A DNA stretch of 20,238 nt. It comes from DASWVC01 sp036401335. Its GTDB lineage: Bacteria; Verrucomicrobiota; Verrucomicrobiia; Chthoniobacterales; JAFAMB01. The position numbers were made by a program, and so were the translations under genes. This document shows, in pieces, positions 13,981 to 20,238 of the stretch (positions within the stretch are counted from its first letter, which is position 1; the number at the start of each line of letters is the position of its first letter). A model generated the notes under the pieces. It made no database searches. It saw only the letters and a program-made list of their open reading frames with translations, and was not told the DNA's origin. The stretch is from assembly GCA_036401335.1 (NCBI GenBank), contig DASWVC010000275.1, forward strand, positions 1-20,238. The letters are read 5' to 3'.

Positions 13981-14808
13981 TCAGAGTGCTTCCTTCGTGA
14001 ACGCCAGCGTTGCCCATTTTCCCTTTAAACGGATGCAGCGGGTTTGTGCTCCCTGAGCGCTGAACGGCGCACTTACCTCACCAACTTGCTCACGCAGAAT
14101 TCCGGATGCGAGCAACAAACCGGCGGGTGCCACGGTTGCCCAGACCTGTGTGGCGGCCCGCACCAGGATGTCGCTGTAAATGTTGGCAAACACCACCTCA
14201 TGGCGGCTGCGCGGAGCAGCTTGAAGAATGTCTCCCTCATAAAACCGGGCCTGGGGAAGCTGGTTAAGCCGGGCGTTCTCCGTCGCGATCCGGACCGCAA
14301 CCGGATCGCAATCGATGCCCTCGGCCGGATCCGCCCCCAGCCGGGCGGCGGCCAGCGTCAGAATGCCGGTGCCGCAGCCGAGGTCGAGGCTTGACCAGGC
14401 TCGACGTCGCGGTCGTAAATCGCAGAAGAGCCGTAAACAAGTTGCGGTAGTGGCATGGTCGCCGGTGCCGAAAGCCATGCCGGCAGGGATGTACAAGGCG
14501 CGGTTGTCCTGTCGGGCCGGCCCAGGCGCCGGTTCAACATTAAAGATTTGGAGGCAATCACGGATTGCGATCGGCTTTTTCTGCACCACGGCACGTGCCC
14601 AGTCTGCGTTTGACGTGGCCAGATCACGCACTGCGCCGCCGAACTGCCGCCGAAGCAGCGCCGTCTCCGCCTCCGTCACGTCAAACAGTTCCAGGCGGAT
14701 GCACCGCTCCGTTTCGGTGATGACCAATCGTTCCGGCCCGAAACGCGTCAACCGTTCCGCCCAGTGTTCCACCTGTTTCCGGCTCGTGAATTTCCGCCAG
14801 GCCAGCAT
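13981..14808 (-). CDS. prmA: Ribosomal protein L11 methyltransferase
   Basis: A cytoplasmic SAM-dependent enzyme that methylates ribosomal protein L11. The 275 residues carry the PrmA layout: an N-terminal recognition domain (about 1-75), IPAGMAFGTGDHATTATCLRLF (108-129) with the family GTG-H-TT motif, the SAM-binding motif I LDLGCGTGILTLAAARLGA (141-159), GIDCDPVAVRIATENARLN (acidic residue for the SAM ribose) and FANIYSDIL, in which the usual NI-A/L pattern is conserved. The N-terminal domain is weakly conserved, as is common outside Proteobacteria. ATG 14808 is 50 bases from the start of the divergent Dabb gene, so the two share a promoter region. Confidence 0.92.
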   Translation of the reverse strand: MLAWRKFTSRKQVEHWAERLTRFGPERLVITETERCIRLELFDVTEAETALLRRQFGGAVRDLATSNADWARAVVQKKPIAIRDCLQIFNVEPAPGPARQDNRALYIPAGMAFGTGDHATTATCLRLFCDLRPRRRAWSSLDLGCGTGILTLAAARLGADPAEGIDCDPVAVRIATENARLNQLPQARFYEGDILQAAPRSRHEVVFANIYSDILVRAATQVWATVAPAGLLLASGILREQVGEVSAPFSAQGAQTRCIRLKGKWATLAFTKEAL

Positions 14809-14822
14809 GGAATATTCCTTGC

Positions 14823-14844
14823 CTAGAATGGGGCGAATTTCTAG
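14823..14844. promoter_or_regulatory. Inverted repeat in the prmA/Dabb divergent region
   Basis: CTAGAA (14823-14828) and TTCTAG (14839-14844) are inverted copies separated by 10 bases, lying in the 50-base space between the divergent starts of prmA and the Dabb gene. Half-site spacing of one helical turn and a half would suit a dimeric regulator, but six-base arms can occur by chance. Confidence 0.25.
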
Positions 14845-14858
14845 AAGAGAACGCCCGC

Positions 14859-15170
14859 ATGATTCATCATCTCGTTTTGTATAAACTTAAACCCCAACTG
14901 GCTGCCGCCCAGCTTGAGGAGATGATGATGCAGACCCGGATCCAGCTTCTGAAAATACCGGACGCGTTGCACGTGCGTTGCGGACAACGGCTTAACCCGG
15001 AGAATGAATGGCCGTTTTTCGTCGCCGTTGAATTCGCGTCAAAGGAGCGTTACGCCATGTTTAAGGAGGATCCGATTTACATTAAGTTCCTTGAGGAAAT
15101 CGTGAGACGCTACACCTCGGAGGCTCAGGTGCTGGACTATGAGACAGAGCCCAAGCGCAAGTACTCCTGA
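14859..15170 (+). CDS. Dabb (stress-responsive A/B barrel) domain protein
   Basis: A 103-residue cytoplasmic protein made of one dimeric alpha-beta barrel domain. The start MIHHLVLYKLKP, the middle WPFFVAVEFASKERYAMFKEDPIYIKFLEEI and the end EAQVLDYE match the Dabb family pattern: first strand with H at position 3-4, F-V-A-V-EF strand, Y-x-x-H/F helix. Dabb proteins are widespread and mostly without a known function, so no reaction is proposed. ATG 14859 is the only sensible start. Its last 34 bases overlap the 3' end of the convergent class III aminotransferase gene. Confidence 0.85.
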   Translation: MIHHLVLYKLKPQLAAAQLEEMMMQTRIQLLKIPDALHVRCGQRLNPENEWPFFVAVEFASKERYAMFKEDPIYIKFLEEIVRRYTSEAQVLDYETEPKRKYS

Positions 15171-16516
15171 AGGGAGTTGCAGGCATGGTCGATCTCTTCG
15201 CGGGTGATGCAGAACGGGGGAGTAAAGCTAAGCACATTGCCGTGTGGGCCACCGCCCAAGAGCAATAAGCCATCCCGCAAGGCCTGCGTTACCACCTGAA
15301 AAGCAAGCTTCGGGTTCGGCTGCCCGTCGGGATGCACCAGCTCGGCTCCCAGCATCAGCCCCAGCCCGCGGGCATGGCCCAGGGCCGGCGCGTCAAGGGC
15401 CCGCAGCCTTCCCAGAAAATGGCGGCCCAGCTGCCGGATCCTGCCCGGGAGGGCCGGATCAAGGTGAAGCTTGAGGGAGGCCAGCGCCATGGCGCACCCG
15501 ACGGGGTTGCCAAGAAACGTGCTCGTGTGCAGCGCCTCGCCGGAAGAACGCGGCCAGGCAGTCATGACTTCGGCCCGGCCCACGCAGGCGGACAGGGGAA
15601 AACCGGTGGTCAGCGCTTTGCCCAGGCAGATCAGGTCCGGGTAGACTTGAAACCAGTCCGCGGCAAACAGCTTCCCGGTCCGGTTAAAGCCCGTGTAGAT
15701 CTCGTCGAAGACGAGGAGGATCTTGTACGTGTCGCAAAGGTGTCGGAGCAGACGAAGAAAGTCGAGCGGGGGAACGATTTCACCTCCGCGACCTTGGCAA
15801 GGCTCGACGAGAATGCACCCGATCGGGCGTTGCCGGATTATTTTGAGAATGTCTTCTTCGATGCGTTCGAGGCAGGAAGCGCTGCAGTTTGGAAAGGCGC
15901 CACCCTCCAGGCGGTAGCCTTCGGTACGACCAAAGGGGCAACGGAAACAGCCCGGGTACGGCACGTGCAGCGTGAAATCCCGCAAATGTTCACGGAAAGG
16001 TTCGCGGAACCATTCGATGCCGATCGCATTCAGGGTGCCGTAACCGAGGCCGTGGTAGCCGCCCTGAAAGGCAATCACGCCTGCTTTGCCACTGTGCAAA
16101 AGGGACGTTTTCAGCGCCACTTCCACTGCTTCGAACCCGGAGTTGGCCAGCGTAGTCCGGGCTGGACCGAGGTGCCAGCGTTCGAACGTCAGCTCGCTGA
16201 GCTTGCGGCAGAGTTCGGCTTTTGCGGCGGTGGGGTGCACGTCGCCCATGGCATGGCCGAGGCGTTGCGCCTGGGCCTGCGCCGCGGCGACAATCTCCGG
16301 CCGGGCGTGGCCGTGCGCGGCAACCGCAAACCCGGCGGTGAGGTCGAGGTAACGGTTGCCGTCCACGTCCCAAATGTTGACGCCTTCCCCCCGCTCCCAG
16401 AACACCGGAAAATCCGTTCCCAGAAAGGTGACGTTACGGTTCTCGTAACGGGCGAGCTCTCCGGCCAGGGCTTTGGACTCCGGACCCGGCGGTTGGACGG
16501 TGATCTCAGGAAACAT
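15137..16516 (-). CDS. Class III PLP aminotransferase (4-aminobutyrate/ornithine-type)
   Basis: A 459-residue cytoplasmic fold-type I aminotransferase. In order: GVNIWDVDGNRYLDLTAGFAVAAHGHARPEI (45-75) near the N-terminus, ANSGFEAVEVALK (124-136; usual form SGAEAVE), QGGYHG (151-156) where the tyrosine stacks on PLP, LVEPCQGRGG (236-245), VFDEIYTGFNRTGKLFA (269-285) with the PLP-nitrogen aspartate D271, the Schiff-base lysine K300 in ICLGKALTTGFPLSA, and TSTFLGNPVGCAMA. All catalytic residues are present. A segment with C190, C193, C211 and C215 (CFRC...CSASC) occurs in some members of the class, as I recall. The exact amino donor, such as GABA, ornithine or another omega-amine, cannot be told. 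It starts 36 bases after the glycogen-synthase-like stop on the same strand, so the two are probably one operon. Confidence 0.9.
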   Translation of the reverse strand: MFPEITVQPPGPESKALAGELARYENRNVTFLGTDFPVFWERGEGVNIWDVDGNRYLDLTAGFAVAAHGHARPEIVAAAQAQAQRLGHAMGDVHPTAAKAELCRKLSELTFERWHLGPARTTLANSGFEAVEVALKTSLLHSGKAGVIAFQGGYHGLGYGTLNAIGIEWFREPFREHLRDFTLHVPYPGCFRCPFGRTEGYRLEGGAFPNCSASCLERIEEDILKIIRQRPIGCILVEPCQGRGGEIVPPLDFLRLLRHLCDTYKILLVFDEIYTGFNRTGKLFAADWFQVYPDLICLGKALTTGFPLSACVGRAEVMTAWPRSSGEALHTSTFLGNPVGCAMALASLKLHLDPALPGRIRQLGRHFLGRLRALDAPALGHARGLGLMLGAELVHPDGQPNPKLAFQVVTQALRDGLLLLGGGPHGNVLSFTPPFCITREEIDHACNSLQEYLRLGSVS

Positions 16517-16552
16517 GAGCAGGCTGCCGGCACACGGGGCGGCAAAGCGTTC

Positions 16553-17998
16553 TCAGGCGGAGACCGCGTGTCGATGCCGCAGCAGGCTGGCATAGAGCTC
16601 CCCATAGGCATGGGCGGTCTGAGCCCAGGAAAAATCGAGCGCGCTGGCCCGCAGCCGCAGCGCTTCGGCGCTTCCTTGATCCTCAAGCAACCATTTGCCG
16701 CGCTGCAATGCCTCCCAGACGGCCAAAGGTTCGTCGCGGTAATACAGGAACCCGGTTCCGGTCTGGTTCGCCGGTTGAACGTCGGTCACCAACTGGATTA
16801 GCCCCGGCCGGAAACGGACGACCGGCAGGGTTCCGTAACGCAGCGCCGCGATCAGGGGCTGGGCCCGGTACCCGAGGGAAGAGGGCATCAACAGCAGGTC
16901 GGCAGCAGCCAACGCCAGCGCCTGTGCGGTCCCGGTCCCCTCGTTGGCAAGGGTCAGAAAGCGTCCTGGGTACCGGCGGGCGGCCACGATCGCCTGGGCG
17001 CGGGACCCGGCCGGAACCGTGCCCAGCACTGCCAGCCGAAACCGGTCTGGCAAAAGCAAATCCAGGATCGGGTAAACCGGTGCCAGCGCAGCTGCGTCCC
17101 CGGGCGTGAGGGGAACGGCAACCAAAAGGTCATGCGCGTCAAGGGAGAGCTGGTGCTGATGGACAAAAGCCTGCCGGTAGGCGCCTTTCAGGCTGACCCC
17201 GGTGCGTTTACCGGGCTCGAGGTATTCGTGCAGGTCAGGATTGGTGAGGGTGTAATCGTTGCCCAATGGAATGCCCTGCAGGCGCGCGGCATTTTCCTGG
17301 AGCACGATGTGCAGGCCGTGGCCGCCTTCCGGCGTCAATGCTTCGTGCAAAGCCGGTTCTCCCGGCAAGGTGACAGCGTCGGCGAACAAGATGCCAGCCT
17401 TCAGGAAATTGAGGCGGCCATAAAATTCCACGCCTCGTGCCCCGAAATAATGGCCGGGAAGGTTGGTCAACGCGAAATCGAAGCTCCAGAATGACCCTTG
17501 GTGCTCCAGGTCGTGCACCGTCAAGATGGTCTGAAAAGGCAGCTGCCGTTCCTTCACGAACACGGGAATAAGCGCGGTCGTCCAATCATGGCTGTGGATC
17601 AGTTCTGGGGAAGGACTTAGGCGCCGTGCCAGTTCCAGCACGGATTTTGAAAAGAAGATAAACCTTTCCGAGTTGTCCTCGTAAGCCCTGGTGTCGCCGT
17701 AAATGGCGGAGCGATCAAAGTACTCGTCTTTTCGCACCAAAAACACCTGCACGCCGTCTTCGCCCTTGGTTTCCAGGACTTCCGCCATGACCCGTTTGCC
17801 GCCAAGCGTGATCTGAAACTCAACGCCGGTGGCCTGGATGGGAAGGCTGCCCTCCCGGACCGACCGGTAATAAGGCAGGACGACGCTGACGTCATGCCCG
17901 GCGCGCCGGAGTTCAACCGCAAGGGTTCGAACGTGGCTCCCCAAATTGCCGGTAGCGGCGTAGGGAGCCAGTTCACTGGACGCCATGATGATCTTCAT
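16553..17998 (-). CDS. Glycogen synthase-like GT5 protein with altered catalytic residues
   Basis: Homologous over 481 residues to ADP-glucose glycogen synthase GlgA: MKIIMASSELAPYAATGNLG at the start, HSHDWTTALIP (135-145), TVHDLEHQG (160-168), GRLNFLKAGILFADAVT (194-210), RYGTLPVVR (387-395), GTGFLYYRDEP, and DFSWAQTAHAYGELY near the end. By hand alignment to E. coli GlgA the sites that bind ADP-glucose and do catalysis are replaced: K15 of KTGGL is A15 (and G18 is N18), R300 and K305 of SRLTSQKG become P295 and D300, E377 of the FEPCG motif becomes G376, and RTGGLAD becomes RFRPGLIQ. The fold seems intact but ordinary glucan synthesis is unlikely, so I do not assign glgA. It may be regulatory, lectin-like or act on another substrate. 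ATG 17998 fits the family start. Confidence 0.85.
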   Translation of the reverse strand: MKIIMASSELAPYAATGNLGSHVRTLAVELRRAGHDVSVVLPYYRSVREGSLPIQATGVEFQITLGGKRVMAEVLETKGEDGVQVFLVRKDEYFDRSAIYGDTRAYEDNSERFIFFSKSVLELARRLSPSPELIHSHDWTTALIPVFVKERQLPFQTILTVHDLEHQGSFWSFDFALTNLPGHYFGARGVEFYGRLNFLKAGILFADAVTLPGEPALHEALTPEGGHGLHIVLQENAARLQGIPLGNDYTLTNPDLHEYLEPGKRTGVSLKGAYRQAFVHQHQLSLDAHDLLVAVPLTPGDAAALAPVYPILDLLLPDRFRLAVLGTVPAGSRAQAIVAARRYPGRFLTLANEGTGTAQALALAAADLLLMPSSLGYRAQPLIAALRYGTLPVVRFRPGLIQLVTDVQPANQTGTGFLYYRDEPLAVWEALQRGKWLLEDQGSAEALRLRASALDFSWAQTAHAYGELYASLLRHRHAVSA

Positions 17999-18174
17999 GA
18001 GATTGAGTCCTGCGCTTTAGTGGTCGGTTGGTTTGTTGTCTCTCTGTTGTACTACCCAATCCACGGTTGCCCGCAACGCGAAAGGAAGGCGTTTTTGGCG
18101 CCGTGATCTTTCAAGGAAAGCTCCTTGTCAAAGGTAGATCGCCTGTTAAGGTGCGGAATCTTTGTCGGCGAGCT

Positions 18175-18651
18175 ATGACTTTAGGCTCCTTACTATCTGT
18201 AGACCAAATTATTCCGGAGATGCGGGCCTCCGAACGATGGGCGGCCATTGTTGAGCTGATTGATCTGCTTGTGACGAAGGGACGGGTGAAAGCGAAGGAC
18301 CGCGAGTCCATCCTCGCGGCGTTGCGCCAGCGGGAGGAAACGATGAGCACTGGCATTGGCTTCGGCATCGCCATTCCGCATGCCTCTTCCACGTGCGTTT
18401 CGGAGGTGGTCGCGGCCTTTGGCCGTTCCACCACGGGCATTGAATTTGATTCGCTCGACAATTCGCCGGTGCGCTTCATCGTCCTGTTCATCGTGCCGAA
18501 GGATCAGTTCCAGATCCACCTGCGCACCCTTGCCGCCATCGCGAAATTCCTAAACGACAAGGCCGTTCGCGAACAGCTCGGCCGAGCGGATTCAGCCGAA
18601 GAGATTTTGTCCATTTTCGAATACAAGACCCCTCGGGCGCAGGCTTCCTGA
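18175..18651 (+). CDS. PTS EIIA-type protein (PtsN / EIIA-Ntr-Fru family)
   Basis: A 158-residue cytoplasmic phosphoryl-accepting domain of the mannitol/fructose-specific PTS IIA family. The phosphorylated histidine is H69 in GFGIAIPHASS, preceded by LRQREETMSTGIG (the family R-E-x-x-x-S-T-G-I-G pattern). The C-terminal half VRFIVLFIVPKDQFQIHLRTLAAIAKFLND is also typical. With no sugar-specific EIIB or EIIC beside it, a regulatory PtsN-like role is more likely than sugar uptake. The frame stays open upstream to 18028, but homology begins at MTLGSLLSVDQIIPEMRASE, so ATG 18175 is preferred. A loose promoter (TTGTCA 18125-18130, TAAGGT 18147-18152, 16 bases apart) may serve it. argS starts one base after its stop. 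Confidence 0.87.
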   Translation: MTLGSLLSVDQIIPEMRASERWAAIVELIDLLVTKGRVKAKDRESILAALRQREETMSTGIGFGIAIPHASSTCVSEVVAAFGRSTTGIEFDSLDNSPVRFIVLFIVPKDQFQIHLRTLAAIAKFLNDKAVREQLGRADSAEEILSIFEYKTPRAQAS

Positions 18652-18652
18652 C

Positions 18653-20238
18653 ATGGTTTCAGTGGCTGTGACGCTGGCGGAGCGTCTTCGATTGGCCCTG
18701 GCTCGGGTCGGACTCGATGTGACCGAGGCGCCGCAAGTGGTGCCAACGGCGGATGCCCGGTTTGGCGACTACCAATCCAACGTGGCCCTTATTCAGGCAA
18801 AACGCCTGAAGGAGAATCCACGTGCGCTTGCGGGCCGGCTGGTTGCCGCGCTGGACCTTGAGGACCTTGGCCCGGCACCGGAGATCGCCGGCCCCGGCTT
18901 CATCAATTTCCGCCTGGGCCCAACTTTTGTTGCGGCCCAACTCGGGCAGATTGCCCGCGATGACCGGTTGGGCGTGCCGCCAGCCGGTACCCCGCGCACC
19001 ATCGTGGTCGATTTCAGCTCGCCCAATGTCGCCAAACCGATGCACGTCGGACACATCCGGTCCACCGTGCTGGGAGATGCGCTGGCCCGGGTAGCCCGTT
19101 TTCTGGGTCACCGGGTCATCACCGACAATCACCTGGGAGATTGGGGGACTCAGTTCGGCAAGGTGATCTACGGGTGGAAACACCTCCTGGATCGGGCTGC
19201 GCTGGACCGCGCGCCGATCCGCGAGTTGGTGCGGGTTTACCGTGAAGCCGACGCCGCCGCCAACGCCGACCCGCAGGTTCTCGCCGCTTGTCGGGAAGAG
19301 CTTGTCCGGCTCCAGCAGGGTGACCCTGAAAACCTCCGGATCTGGGGGGAATGCGTCCACCGGTCGAAGCAGGAGTTTGCTCACATCTACGACCTTCTGC
19401 AGGTTCGCTTTGATGAGCAGCTAGGAGAGAGTTTTTACAACGCGCGCTTACCGCACGTGGCGCACGCGTTGGAGAAAGCCGGTTTAGCGGCCGAGAGTGA
19501 GGGTGCCCTTGTGTATTGGGATCGCCGGTTGTCGGAAGACCCTTTTATTGTGCGCAAAGGCGATGGCGGGTTCGGCTACGCGGCCACGGATGTGGCCACC
19601 CTGGAATACAGGGTTGAGCGCTGGCACCCGGACGCGGTCTGGTACGTCGTGGGGGCGCCCCAGCAACTTCACTTTAGGCAGTTGTTCAGCCTGGCTCGCC
19701 GTCTCGGCGTGACCGCGGACCTCCAACACATCGCCTTCGGGAGCATTCTAGGGGAAGACCGTAAGTTGATGCGGACGCGTTCGGGTGAGTCCGTTGCCTT
19801 GCGCGACCTGCTCGATGAAGCCATCGAACGGGCGACCATCCTCGTCGCCGAAAAGAACCCTGACTTTTCTCTCGAGACGCGGCGGGAAATCGGGCAGACC
19901 GTCGGGCTTGGCGCCATCAAGTATGCGGAGTTGTCCCAGCACCGCCTTACGGATTACGTTTTCTCCTGGGAAAAGCTGCTTTCGCTGCAGGGCAACACCG
20001 CTCCTTACCTGCAAAATGCCTACGTGCGGAGCCGGGCCATCTTCCGCAAGCTGGGTGAGCCATTCGTTTTGCCGCCCGGTTTTTCCTTTACGGCGGAAGC
20101 AGAGTTGATCCTCGCCAAAAAACTGTTGCAATTCGGCGATGCGGTCCCGGCCATTCTGGAGGGGTTCCGGCCCAACGTTCTGGCCAACTACCTGTATGAA
20201 CTTGCCGCCGTGTACCATTCCTTTTACGAGGAGTGCCC
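18653..20238 (+). CDS. argS: Arginyl-tRNA synthetase (3' end outside window)
   Basis: A class Ia synthetase that charges tRNA-Arg with arginine using ATP. The frame is open for 528 codons to the window edge; family members have about 550-590 residues, so only the end is missing. Seen in order: the N-terminal Add-1 domain with FGDYQSNVAL (38-47) and GPGFINFRL (80-88), the HIGH motif as HVGH (131-134) within FSSPNVAKPMHVGHIRSTVLGDALAR, DNHLGDWGTQFGK (158-170), GAPQQLHFRQLF, the KMSKS-equivalent GEDRKLMRTRSGE (367-379), and the start of the helical anticodon-binding domain from about residue 446 (NTAPYLQNAYVRSRAIFRK). ATG 18653 follows the EIIA stop after one base (TGAcATG), which implies translational coupling; no Shine-Dalgarno is obvious. 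All catalytic motifs are intact. Confidence 0.97.
   Translation, partial: MVSVAVTLAERLRLALARVGLDVTEAPQVVPTADARFGDYQSNVALIQAKRLKENPRALAGRLVAALDLEDLGPAPEIAGPGFINFRLGPTFVAAQLGQIARDDRLGVPPAGTPRTIVVDFSSPNVAKPMHVGHIRSTVLGDALARVARFLGHRVITDNHLGDWGTQFGKVIYGWKHLLDRAALDRAPIRELVRVYREADAAANADPQVLAACREELVRLQQGDPENLRIWGECVHRSKQEFAHIYDLLQVRFDEQLGESFYNARLPHVAHALEKAGLAAESEGALVYWDRRLSEDPFIVRKGDGGFGYAATDVATLEYRVERWHPDAVWYVVGAPQQLHFRQLFSLARRLGVTADLQHIAFGSILGEDRKLMRTRSGESVALRDLLDEAIERATILVAEKNPDFSLETRREIGQTVGLGAIKYAELSQHRLTDYVFSWEKLLSLQGNTAPYLQNAYVRSRAIFRKLGEPFVLPPGFSFTAEAELILAKKLLQFGDAVPAILEGFRPNVLANYLYELAAVYHSFYEEC

Noticed and set aside
15332..16801. 489-residue open frame on the plus strand
   Set aside because: It lies antisense to the class III aminotransferase and the end of the GT5-like gene, both with clear motifs; its translation is low-complexity Gly/Arg/Ala-rich and matches no family I know. 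It is a by-product of GC-rich codon use.
18028..18174. Upstream extension of the EIIA protein by 49 residues
   Set aside because: The extra residues (MVCCLSVVLPNPRLP...) have no family similarity and the region contains a candidate promoter; the family start fits ATG 18175.

Overview
The window is about 20.2 kb of GC-rich bacterial chromosome made up almost entirely of housekeeping genes. The organism is probably a member of the Verrucomicrobiota or a close PVC-superphylum relative. That is inferred from gene content and protein style: an MqnD-like menaquinone (futalosine pathway) protein, a DksA-type protein with a half-lost zinc finger, a Met/Lys/Gly-rich small secreted protein, a six-domain S1 protein, and generally poor Shine-Dalgarno sequences. 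It is not proven by any marker gene. I see no rRNA, tRNA, CRISPR array, transposase or phage gene.

Layout. 1-3614 (+): the end of the F1 ATP synthase operon, atpA (5' cut) - atpG - atpD - atpC. 3615-4110: an intergenic stretch with a possible terminator, a palindromic promoter region and a small frameshifted gene for an exported protein. 4121-5410 (-): hisD, convergent with that remnant. 5687-7589 (+): an integral membrane protein of the LPG-synthase-TM/flippase family, then an MqnD-like protein, closed by a very clear bidirectional terminator at 7809-7836. 7858-11232 (-): dksA-like - rpmG - rpsR as one tight operon with a readable promoter, then rpsA and a glutaredoxin. 11490-12293 (-): an ABC-2 type permease without its ATPase. 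12294-12678: 385 bp of non-coding DNA with a 13-bp perfect inverted repeat at its edges and a 58-bp-period tandem repeat inside. 12679-14808 (-): aspC-type aminotransferase and, upstream, prmA. 14859-15170 (+): a Dabb-domain protein. 15137-17998 (-): a glycogen-synthase-like protein followed by a class III aminotransferase. 18175 to the end (+): a PtsN-type EIIA protein followed after one base by argS, cut by the window end.

How it fits together. Most genes serve energy conservation (ATP synthase, menaquinone), translation (S1, S18, L33, PrmA, ArgS) and amino-acid metabolism (HisD, two aminotransferases). The dksA-like/rpmG/rpsR operon links a transcription regulator of the stringent-response type to two ribosomal proteins. 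No obviously new multi-gene system is present. The points most worth a second look are the GT5 glycogen-synthase homologue in which every catalytic residue I can align is replaced, the inverted-repeat-bounded block of repeats with a diverged copy 5 kb away, and the frameshifted secreted-protein gene.
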